Positions 1 to 5,360 of a stretch of 9,260 nucleotides of DNA are shown in pieces. The number at the start of each line of letters is the position of its first letter. Position 1 is the stretch's first letter. The DNA lies in contig USPK01000053.1 in assembly GCA_900556465.1 (NCBI GenBank), positions 1 through 9,260 of the forward strand, given 5' to 3'. Made by a program: the position numbers and the translations under genes. Source of the DNA: an uncultured Prevotella sp. (GTDB lineage Bacteria; Bacteroidota; Bacteroidia; Bacteroidales; Bacteroidaceae). The notes beneath the pieces are model-generated. The model was given only the letters and a program-made list of their open reading frames with translations. It was not told the DNA's origin and did no database searches.

Positions 1-13
1 GAGGGGGGGCGCG

Positions 14-697
14 TCAATGCTGCCCCTCTTTTTCGGCTTCGGTCCTCAATTGGGAAAGCGTTTTTCCGTTGTAACTGAAATATTTCGGGCCCTGGTAGGC
101 GCCGGAGGCGTTGCGCTGCTCTTCCGGCAGAAAGTTAGCTGTAAAGGCCGAGAGGCTATAAAGCCGGCCTTCGTACTCAATCTTGTCGTCGCTGGCCACG
201 GTGACCGGCAGGTTGAGCGCGTCGAAAGTAATCGTGTCGCCGACGTTCATTCCGATCATGTGAAATTTGAATGGCGGCTTTTGCGCCTTGCGTTGTTTCT
301 CCCTTTGTTCCTGTACGATTTGCTTGTCCTCCTCCTTGTTCGCGCTGACCACGGGTTTGCCGTCGACGTAGACGCAGAGTTCGGCGTCGTCGAGCAAGTC
401 GGCCATGTCGCGCATGATGTCGAGAGCTACGGAGGGCGCTATGTTGAAGAACTCGCGGTTCTGGCGGATGCGCAAGTCCGTGAGGCGGTCAATCTGCTTG
501 TGAATCTGCTTTTCCACCTTGGCATACTTCGCCGTCCGGAGCGTCGCGTAGATCTCGAACGGCAGCGGTACCGCCGTGTTGTCCAGTTCCTTGCTGCGCA
601 CGTCTACCGGGCGCGAGCTCTTGCCTATCTTAACCCAGTCCTCGCGGAAACTGGGGTTTGTCAGAATGTAAACGTATCCGGCTTCTTTCTTTTCCAT
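14..697 (-). CDS. GIY-YIG (T5orf172-type) protein with RAMA-like C-terminal domain
   Basis: About 227 residues. Residues 6-85 match the T5orf172/MUG113 branch of the GIY-YIG fold: YVY at 8-10, KIG at 23-25, Arg29/Arg34 in the first helix, Glu62 and His66 in an E-x3-H helix, and the closing REFF at 81-84. GIY-YIG domains cut DNA with one metal ion, but for stand-alone T5orf172 proteins the substrate is usually unknown. A charged, coiled-coil-like stretch (about 120-140) leads to a second domain (about 145-220). Its LSAFTA, GPKYFSYNGK and final L-x2-LR pattern resembles RAMA/DUF4357 domains, which accompany DNA modification proteins. The frame can extend to an ATG at 754, but that part is unlike the family, and the likely -7 element at 765-772 would leave only about 5 bases of leader. 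I prefer the ATG at 697 (703 is nearly equal). Transcribed away from the MATE gene. Fold sure; cellular role unknown. Confidence 0.85.
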   Translation of the reverse strand: MEKKEAGYVYILTNPSFREDWVKIGKSSRPVDVRSKELDNTAVPLPFEIYATLRTAKYAKVEKQIHKQIDRLTDLRIRQNREFFNIAPSVALDIMRDMADLLDDAELCVYVDGKPVVSANKEEDKQIVQEQREKQRKAQKPPFKFHMIGMNVGDTITFDALNLPVTVASDDKIEYEGRLYSLSAFTANFLPEEQRNASGAYQGPKYFSYNGKTLSQLRTEAEKEGQH

Positions 698-764
698 ATC
701 CATTTGTTGTAGCGACAGAGCGGCTGGCGGCAGGCCAAGGACCGCCGGAACCAACTCACGGTTA

Positions 765-772
765 CAAATTTA
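765..772 (-). promoter_or_regulatory. Bacteroidota -7 element for the GIY-YIG gene
   Basis: Read on the minus strand this is TAAATTTG, a perfect TAnnTTTG. It predicts a transcript start near 759 and a leader of about 60 bases before the ATG at 697. No TTTG lies at the usual 19-21 base spacing upstream; the nearest T-run (790-785) is too close. The -33 element is therefore weak or absent. Confidence 0.5.
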
Positions 773-1108
773 CGTCATTTATTTCAAAAATCCGCTTTTT
801 TATATTGCTGAACGCCGCGCGGCGGGAGGCAAGTCGGGGAAACGGGCCGTCGGCCGGGGGAGCGTCGGCGGGCTTTGCTGTCGGCCGTTGGGCGGCCGGG
901 GGCAAATGGCGGGCGGGGAGAGGGCGGTGGTCGGTCGGGGGCGGTTAAATATTGGTGAAATCGCGGACTGACGTTTTGACACGTCGGGGCGGGGCGAGGC
1001 TGTCACCGTGCCCATGCCGCGGCGGCCGGGCGGCCCGTCGGGGAGCGCGCCGGGCCGTTGCCGGCGGGCCTCCGGCAGTGTCGGGACGCGGGCCGGGCGA
1101 CGGTCCGG

Positions 1109-1139
1109 CTTGGCGGTGTGGGCAATTTTTTGTAATTTG
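1109..1139 (+). promoter_or_regulatory. Possible promoter of the MATE gene
   Basis: CTTG at 1109-1112 (consensus -33 TTTG) is followed after 20 bases by TAATTTG at 1133-1139. The latter is one base shorter than the TAnnTTTG consensus. The spacing is right and this is the A/T-richest segment shortly before the gene, but the match is imperfect. It would give a leader of about 90 bases. Confidence 0.3.
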
Positions 1140-1237
1140 CGGGGCTTTTGGCGGGCGGACGGTCCGGCGGCAGGCGTCGCGAGGGCCGGGAAGGGCGCCC
1201 GCAGGCGGTATGCGTATTTACCCAAAAATGAGAAAAG

Positions 1238-2671
1238 ATGAGTAACGGTTCGCGCGACACGGGCGCGCAGCTCGCGGCGATTCGCGACGGGCAGCCGATG
1301 GGGCTGCGGTCGGTGATGGCGCTGACGGTACGCCTGAGCGTGCCGGCCGTGCTGGCGCAGTTGTCGTCCATCGTGATGCAGTATATCGATACGGCCATGG
1401 TGGGCTGTCTGGGAGCGGAGGCTTCGGCTTCGGTAGGCCTGGTGTCGACGTCCACATGGATGCTGAGCGGACTGTGCTCGGCGGCCGCGGCGGGATTTGC
1501 CGTGCAGGTGGCGCACGCACTGGGCGCGGGCGACGGAAAGCTGGCCCGGACGCTGGTGCGCAGCGCGCTGGGCGCGGTGATGGCGCTGGGCTTTCTGCTG
1601 GGAGCCGTGGGCGTGGCGCTCAGCGGCCCCCTGCCGGGCTGGCTGGGCGGCGACCCCTCCATTCACCCCGGGGCGACGCACTACTTCCGGATTTATGCCT
1701 CCTTCCTGCCGTCGCTGCAGCTGTTTGTCCTGATGGGCGCCCTGCTGCGCTGCAGCGGGAACATGCGGATTCCGAGCCTGATGAGCGCCATGATGTGCGG
1801 GCTCGACGTGGTGTTCAACTATTTCCTGATCTTCCCGACGCGCGAGGTGGAAATCCTGGGGCTCGGGCTCATCATGCCGGGCGCGGGGTGGGGCATTGCC
1901 GGCGCGGCGCTGGGCACCGGCCTGGCGCAGCTGGTGGCCGCCCTCTGGATGACGTGGTATCTGTGGAACCGTTCGCAGACGATATGCCCGGCGGGCATCC
2001 GGAGCGGCTTCTGGCCCTCGCGGCGAAGCCTGCACCGGGCGCTGCGTATCGGGCTGCCGATGGGGCTGGAGCATGTCGTGATATGCGGGGCCCAGATTCT
2101 GACGACGGTCATCGTGGCTCCGCTGGGGGTATTCGCCATCGCGGCCAACTCGTTTGCCGTGACGGCCGAGAGCCTTTGCTACATGCCGGGCTACGGCATT
2201 GCCGACGCTGCCACTACGTTGGTGGGGCAGTGCTACGGGGCGGGGCGGCGCGAGCTGACGCGGCGCTTCGCCTGGGTGGCGGTGACGATGGGCATGGTCG
2301 TCATGGGGCTGATGGGCGTCTTGATGTACGTGGGCGCGCCCTGGATCATGGAGAGCATGACGCCGGTGCCCGAGGTGCGCTCGCTGGGCGTCATGGCCCT
2401 GCGCATTGAGGCCTTCGCTGAGCCGATGTTCGCCGCGGCCATTGTGGCCTACGGCGTGTTTGTCGGCGTAGGGAGCACGCTGGTGCCCTGTGCGATGAAC
2501 CTGTTCAGCATTTGGGCCGTGCGCTTGTCGCTGGCGGCCGCCCTGGCTCCGACGATGGGGCTGAAGGGCGTCTGGCTGGCCATGTGCATCGAGCTTTGTT
2601 TCCGCGGCGTCATCTTCCTGATCCGCCTCTTCCGGGGCCGGTGGCTGGGCGGCCTGAAGCCGGGGACGTAG
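1238..2671 (+). CDS. MATE-family multidrug/toxin exporter
   Basis: At 477 residues this has the usual MATE length, with about 12 hydrophobic membrane segments. MATE proteins in the inner membrane export drugs, dyes or metabolites in exchange for Na+ or H+; the substrate cannot be read from sequence. Hallmarks in the first half: helix 1 with LSVPAVLAQ (Pro36), the signature IDTAMVG (Asp51-Gly56), and the loop HALGAGDGKLAR after helix 2. The second half repeats the pattern: RIGLPMGLEHVV opens the second bundle and GQCYGAGRRELTRR matches the GxGxGDxxxAxR-type loop, as expected for the two pseudo-symmetric bundles. Residues 201-222 form a longer glycine-rich link between helices. The ATG at 1238 follows an A-rich stretch, and no upstream in-frame start makes better sense. 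It stands alone, with no regulator or periplasmic partner beside it. Third codon positions are strongly G/C. Family sure; substrate and coupling ion unknown. Confidence 0.93.
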   Translation: MSNGSRDTGAQLAAIRDGQPMGLRSVMALTVRLSVPAVLAQLSSIVMQYIDTAMVGCLGAEASASVGLVSTSTWMLSGLCSAAAAGFAVQVAHALGAGDGKLARTLVRSALGAVMALGFLLGAVGVALSGPLPGWLGGDPSIHPGATHYFRIYASFLPSLQLFVLMGALLRCSGNMRIPSLMSAMMCGLDVVFNYFLIFPTREVEILGLGLIMPGAGWGIAGAALGTGLAQLVAALWMTWYLWNRSQTICPAGIRSGFWPSRRSLHRALRIGLPMGLEHVVICGAQILTTVIVAPLGVFAIAANSFAVTAESLCYMPGYGIADAATTLVGQCYGAGRRELTRRFAWVAVTMGMVVMGLMGVLMYVGAPWIMESMTPVPEVRSLGVMALRIEAFAEPMFAAAIVAYGVFVGVGSTLVPCAMNLFSIWAVRLSLAAALAPTMGLKGVWLAMCIELCFRGVIFLIRLFRGRWLGGLKPGT

Positions 2672-2772
2672 CTCCTCCTCCTGACCGCCGGCGGCCCGGC
2701 TGCGGAAAACGCGCGGCGGGCGTTAGGCCGACAGGCGCGGCCCGGACAAACGGCGGAAAAGTGGAGATTCCC

Positions 2773-2803
2773 TTCGTCCGTCGCCCGTATTTCACTATCT
2801 TTG
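2773..2803 (+). promoter_or_regulatory. Bacteroidota-type promoter of the nitroreductase-phosphatase unit
   Basis: A perfect -7 element TATCTTTG lies at 2796-2803. TTCG at 2773-2776, 19 bases upstream, is one mismatch from the -33 TTTG. The predicted transcript starts near 2809-2810, giving a leader of about 42 bases. That leader begins with a small GC hairpin (AGGGCC at 2814-2819 with GGCCCT at 2823-2828) and ends in an A/T-rich stretch just before the ATG, typical of Bacteroidota translation starts. Confidence 0.7.
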
Positions 2804-2851
2804 TAACCAGCTAAGGGCCGCGGGCCCTCCTTATTAATATATATAGATGGT

Positions 2852-3376
2852 ATGAATGCAGTAATTGAAAATATGATGACGCGCCGCAGTGTGCGCAGTT
2901 TTAAGCCCGACGCCGTACCCTCGCAACTGGTGGACGAGGTGATCGAGGCGGGGACGTTTGCCGCCTCGGGCCACGACCGCCAGCCGTGGGTCATCGTGGC
3001 GGTGACCAACGCCGAAGTGCGGCGCCGCCTCTCGGAAATCAACGCCTCGTTTTTCGACGGCTCGGTGAAAGACCCCTTCTATGGCGCACCGGTCGTTCTG
3101 ATTGTACTGGCCAACCGGCGGACCCCTACTTATATGTACGACGGCTCGTTGGTGCTGGGCAACATGATGCTGGCCGCGCACAGCCTGGGACTGGCTTCGT
3201 GCTGGATTCACCGGGCCAAGCAGGAATTTGAAACGGCAGAATGGCGCGAATGGCTGGCCGGTCTCGGCGTGGAAGGCGATTACGAAGGCATCGGCCACCT
3301 GGCGCTGGGCTACGCAGCCGGTCCGTTGCCCGCTGCCCGCCCGCGCAAGGCCGGGCGCGTGTTCCACGTAGACTGA
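2852..3376 (+). CDS. FMN-dependent nitroreductase family protein
   Basis: 174 residues, a short and typical member of the nitroreductase superfamily. These homodimeric flavoenzymes use NAD(P)H to reduce nitroaromatics, quinones or related compounds; the physiological substrate here is unknown. Visible marks: the N-terminal FMN-phosphate motif RRSVRSF (11-17), SGHDRQPW (39-46) where many relatives have Asn in place of Asp42, the central helix SLVLGNMMLAAHSLGLASCW, and the C-terminal GHLALGYAAGPLP segment followed by the basic RPRKAGRV tail typical of the family. No signal peptide, so cytoplasmic. The start at 2852 places the family motif at the expected distance from the N-terminus. The phosphatase gene begins 12 bases after the stop codon, so the two are very probably co-transcribed from the promoter at 2773-2803. 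Confidence 0.93.
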   Translation: MNAVIENMMTRRSVRSFKPDAVPSQLVDEVIEAGTFAASGHDRQPWVIVAVTNAEVRRRLSEINASFFDGSVKDPFYGAPVVLIVLANRRTPTYMYDGSLVLGNMMLAAHSLGLASCWIHRAKQEFETAEWREWLAGLGVEGDYEGIGHLALGYAAGPLPAARPRKAGRVFHVD

Positions 3377-3388
3377 AGCCCGGGCCGG

Positions 3389-3865
3389 ATGAAGCGTTTG
3401 TTGTTTGTCTGCCTCGGGAACATCTGCCGGTCGGCAGCGGCCGAGGAGGTGATGCGCGTCATGGCGGCGCGGGCCGGACGGGGCGACGAGTTCGAGATAG
3501 ACTCCGCGGGACTGATAGACTACCACGAAGGCGAGCTGCCCGACGCCCGGATGCGGCGGCACGCCCGGCAGCGCGGCTACGAGCTGACGCACCGGTCGCG
3601 GCCCGTGCGGCCGGCGGACTTTGCGCGGTTCGACCTGCTGCTGGCGATGGATCGTAGCAACGTGAAGGGCCTGCTGCGCCTGGCCCGGACGGAAACGGAG
3701 CGGCGGAAAGTGGTGCGACTGGCGGACTATCTGCAGTCGCACGACACGGACACGATTCCCGACCCGTACTATGGCGGGCCGGAAGGATTCGAACTGGTGC
3801 TTGACCTGCTGGAAGACGCCTGCGGCGGACTGCTGCGGGCCATACCTGCGGTAAAAAATATATAA
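3389..3865 (+). CDS. Low-molecular-weight protein tyrosine phosphatase
   Basis: 158 residues, the normal length for LMW-PTPs. These cytoplasmic enzymes hydrolyse phosphotyrosine through a cysteinyl-phosphate intermediate. The P-loop is at the N-terminus: C8-L-G-N-I-C-R14-S15, fitting C-x5-R-S with nucleophile Cys8 and phosphate-binding Arg14. The general acid is Asp125 in DPYYGG, with the two tyrosines (127-128) that line the active-site wall. The C-terminal helix FELVLDLLEDACGGLL closes the fold. Bacterial LMW-PTPs often oppose a tyrosine kinase in capsule or exopolysaccharide control, but no such kinase or polysaccharide gene is nearby, so that role is only a possibility; some relatives act on small phospho-compounds. 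The gene follows the nitroreductase by 12 bases and is probably the last gene of that operon. All catalytic residues are present. Confidence 0.94.
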   Translation: MKRLLFVCLGNICRSAAAEEVMRVMAARAGRGDEFEIDSAGLIDYHEGELPDARMRRHARQRGYELTHRSRPVRPADFARFDLLLAMDRSNVKGLLRLARTETERRKVVRLADYLQSHDTDTIPDPYYGGPEGFELVLDLLEDACGGLLRAIPAVKNI

Positions 3866-3869
3866 AATC

Positions 3870-3903
3870 AGCGAGAGGGGGAGCGTGTGTCCCTTTTTTC
3901 GCT
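3870..3903 (+). terminator. Probable intrinsic terminator after the phosphatase gene
   Basis: AGAGGG (3874-3879) can pair with CCCTTT (3891-3896, with G-U pairs), followed by more T to 3899. A second pairing, AGCGA at 3870-3874 with TCGCT at 3899-3903, could close the base of the hairpin; both cannot use A3874. The stem is imperfect and the loop is about 11 bases, so the terminator is weaker than the others in the window. Its 3' edge touches the -7 element of the next gene. Confidence 0.45.
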
Positions 3904-3926
3904 ATATTTGCGCGTTAATAGTTTTG
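3903..3926 (+). promoter_or_regulatory. Two overlapping candidate -7 elements for nahK
   Basis: TATATTTG at 3903-3910 and TAGTTTTG at 3919-3926 both match TAnnTTTG exactly. For the second, the T-run at 3895-3898 lies 20 bases upstream and can serve as a -33 element. For the first, nothing resembling TTTG is at the right distance. The second is therefore the better candidate, with a predicted leader of about 35 bases before the ATG at 3969. Confidence 0.55.
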
Positions 3927-3968
3927 TAATTTGTTTTTGACGAAATATTCATAACCTACGAATCGACC

Positions 3969-5060
3969 ATGGAACAAAAAGATTTGCAAAAGATTGTCGC
4001 CCAGTTTGACATTAAGGGCGATGTTCTTGAAGTAAAGCCTCTGGGCAACGGCTTGATTAACACCACCTACAAGGTGACGACTGCCGGCGACGCTCCCGAT
4101 TACGTGCTGCAGCACATCAATAACTCCATTTTCCCGGACGTGGACATGCTCATGGAGAATATTACGGCCGTGACGCATCATATCCGCTCGAAATACGAGA
4201 AGGCGGGCGAGAAGGACATCGACCGCAAGGTGCTGACCTTCTACCCGTGCAAGACGACGGGGAAATATTACTACTTCGATGGCGAGAACTACTGGCGCGT
4301 GATGGAATTTATCCCCGACACGGTTTCCCAGACCGCCGTTACGCCCGAAACGTCCTACATCGTCGGCGAAACGTTCGGCAACTTCCAGGCCATGCTGGCC
4401 GACATCCCCGTCCAGTTGGGCGAGACCATCAAGGACTTCCACAACATGGAGTTCCGCTTGCAGCAGCTGCGCGAAGCCGTCGCCGAGAACAAGGCCGGCC
4501 GTCTGGACGAAGTGAAATGGCTGGTCGACGAGCTGGAAAAGCGGGCGGACGACATGTGCAAGGCCGAGCGCCTGCACCGCGAGGGCAAGCTCCCGAAGCG
4601 CATCTGCCACTGCGATACGAAAGTAGACAACATCCTCTTCGACCGGGACGGCAACGTGCTCTGCGTCATCGACCTCGACACGGTAATGCCCAACTTCATC
4701 TTCTCTGACTTCGGCGACTTCCTGCGTTCGGCCGCCAACACGGGCAGCGAGGACGACAAGAACCTGGACAACGTCAACTTCAACATGGACATATTCAAGG
4801 CCTTCACCAAAGGCTACCTGAAGTCGGCCCGCGTATTCCTGACGCCGGTGGAAATCGAGAACCTGCCCTACGCCGCAGCGCTCTTCCCCTACATGCAGAC
4901 GGTGCGCTTCCTGGCTGACTACCTGAACGGGGACACCTATTATAAGATACAATACCCCGAGCACAACCTGGTACGCTCCAAGGCCCAGTTCAAGCTGTTG
5001 CAGAGCGCCGAGGCCCATCAGCCCGAGATGGTCGCCTTCATCCAGGAGCAGCTGGCCTGA
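3969..5060 (+). CDS. nahK: N-acetylhexosamine 1-kinase (NahK-like, APH-fold)
   Basis: 363 residues of the phosphotransferase (APH/choline kinase-like) fold. From memory it aligns along its whole length with Bifidobacterium longum NahK (359 residues), which phosphorylates GlcNAc and GalNAc at C1 using ATP. Shared segments include GNGLINTTYKVTT (26-38), the NNSIFPDVDMLM stretch, GETIKDFHN (151-159), the catalytic loop HCDTKVDN with Asp216 as base and Asn221, the metal-binding IDLDTVMP (234-241), FSDFGD (245-250), and near the C-terminus FLADYLNGD and YPEHNLVRS. No signal peptide: cytoplasmic. The product, a sugar 1-phosphate, can return to UDP-GlcNAc synthesis. Bacteroidota homologues are sometimes mislabelled mucin desulfatase or aminoglycoside phosphotransferase. 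The gene is monocistronic, with its own promoter and terminator. The GH84 hexosaminidase 1.7 kb downstream could supply its substrate. Family sure; GlcNAc versus GalNAc preference not readable. Confidence 0.87.
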   Translation: MEQKDLQKIVAQFDIKGDVLEVKPLGNGLINTTYKVTTAGDAPDYVLQHINNSIFPDVDMLMENITAVTHHIRSKYEKAGEKDIDRKVLTFYPCKTTGKYYYFDGENYWRVMEFIPDTVSQTAVTPETSYIVGETFGNFQAMLADIPVQLGETIKDFHNMEFRLQQLREAVAENKAGRLDEVKWLVDELEKRADDMCKAERLHREGKLPKRICHCDTKVDNILFDRDGNVLCVIDLDTVMPNFIFSDFGDFLRSAANTGSEDDKNLDNVNFNMDIFKAFTKGYLKSARVFLTPVEIENLPYAAALFPYMQTVRFLADYLNGDTYYKIQYPEHNLVRSKAQFKLLQSAEAHQPEMVAFIQEQLA

Positions 5061-5070
5061 CGTCCCGCGA

Positions 5071-5094
5071 CGGCGGCGCGCGGCTTGTCCGCCG
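5071..5094. repeat. GC-rich inverted repeat
   Basis: CGGCGG at 5071-5076 can pair with CCGCCG at 5089-5094 across a 12-base loop, starting 10 bases after the nahK stop codon. No T-run follows, so it is not a terminator by itself; it may protect the nahK transcript 3' end. Confidence 0.4.
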
Positions 5095-5124
5095 CCGGCG
5101 ACGCGTACTGAAAGAATAAATCCG

Positions 5125-5166
5125 TCCGTCCGCCCTTCGTCATGGAAGAGGCGGACGGATTTTTTT
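5125..5166 (+). terminator. Strong intrinsic terminator after nahK
   Basis: TCCGTCCGCC (5125-5134) pairs perfectly with GGCGGACGGA (5150-5159). The loop can fold further through CTTC (5135-5138) with GAAG (5145-5148). Seven T residues follow at 5160-5166. The 5' side carries a CCGT tandem repeat (5122-5129), so the arm can slip by four bases. On the minus strand the same stem is followed by TTTATTCTTT, so it may also stop leftward transcription. Confidence 0.9.
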
Positions 5167-5170
5167 CCTT

Positions 5171-5190
5171 ATCCGCCGCGGGCGGCGGAT
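5171..5190. repeat. 20-base perfect palindrome
   Basis: ATCCGCCGC (5171-5179) is followed by GG and then by GCGGCGGAT (5182-5190), the exact reverse complement. It begins four bases after the T-run of the nahK terminator. As RNA it forms an 8-bp GC hairpin with a four-base loop; as DNA it could be a dyad operator. No T-run follows on either strand. Confidence 0.5.
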
Positions 5191-5321
5191 GGTTGCACGA
5201 TTTCGGGCAAGTATTTCTCCAGCAGCTCCCCTAAGTCCTCCGTTTTTTCCGGATTCAAAAGTTTCTGCGGTCCCAGTCCTCGGATTTTAACAATCAGGAA
5301 TTCGACGATTGCTTTTTTGCT

Positions 5322-5328
5322 TAAATTG
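5322..5328 (+). promoter_or_regulatory. Possible -7 element of the ompA-family gene
   Basis: TAAATTG is a shortened form of TAnnTTTG located 32 bases before the ATG at 5361. TTCG at 5301-5304 lies 17 bases upstream, a little too close for a standard -33. No better match lies between the nahK terminator and the start codon. Confidence 0.3.
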
Positions 5329-5360
5329 CGTCCAAATTCAGAACGTAAAAGCTAAGAGTT

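Larger units (their letters stand above)
755..1237. other. GC-rich divergent intergenic region
   Basis: This spacer of about 480 bases separates the leftward GIY-YIG gene from the rightward MATE gene. It is strongly G-rich on the plus strand and I find no convincing protein in it; the open frames on both strands are Gly/Arg/Pro/Ala-rich and arise because stop codons are rare in such DNA. It contains an A/T-richer island around 944-980. A small dyad lies at 970-985 (GACGT, 6-base spacer, ACGTC). An 11-base direct repeat GACGGTCCGGC occurs at 1099-1109 and 1158-1168. Likely promoter elements sit near each end. No RNA gene is recognised. Confidence 0.5.
5169..5351 (-). other. Protein-like open frame without ATG start (possible gene remnant)
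   Basis: On the minus strand a stop-to-stop frame of 60 codons runs from just after a TAG (5352-5354) to a TAA at 5169-5171. Its translation looks protein-like: a basic and hydrophobic part (SEFGRNLSKKAIVEFLIVK), then RGLGPQKLLNPEK, then an acidic amphipathic helix (EDLGELLEKYLPEIVQ). The composition is unlike the Arg/Pro/Gly-rich shadow frames elsewhere in the window. There is no ATG in frame; TTG is the only usual alternative start, in the middle (CTT-TTG-AAT). I recognise no family. It could be the 3' remnant of a lost gene, a small protein with an unusual start, or chance. It lies on the strand opposite the ompA leader, so the ompA promoter would sit inside it. The last codons (PSAARGG) are written by the palindrome at 5171-5190. 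Confidence 0.3.

Noticed and set aside
17..712. Plus-strand frame (231 codons) opposite the GIY-YIG gene
   Set aside because: The minus strand carries the recognisable T5orf172 signature and a -7 element in the right place. The plus frame is a shadow.
698..754. Upstream ATG at 754 as the start of the GIY-YIG protein
   Set aside because: The extra 19 residues are unlike the family N-terminus, and the likely transcript start near 759 leaves almost no leader. The start at 697 or 703 fits better.
976..981. TTGACA resembling an E. coli -35 box
   Set aside because: Bacteroidota promoters do not use this box, and no TATAAT-like sequence lies at 16-18 bases. Probably chance.
952..1245. Plus-strand open frames in the spacer before the MATE gene, including 1008-1241
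   Set aside because: Strings of Gly/Arg/Ala from GC-rich DNA, with no promoter or domain and overlapping each other in different frames.
800..2074. Long minus-strand frame (424 codons) opposite the MATE gene and spacer
   Set aside because: Translation is Arg/Pro/Ala/His/Gln-rich with no domain, exactly what the reverse of GC-rich membrane-protein DNA gives. The plus-strand MATE gene explains the region.
3915..5018. Minus-strand frame (367 codons) opposite nahK
   Set aside because: Val/Leu/His/Gln-rich antisense of a well-supported kinase gene. It begins inside that gene and has no promoter-like element of its own.
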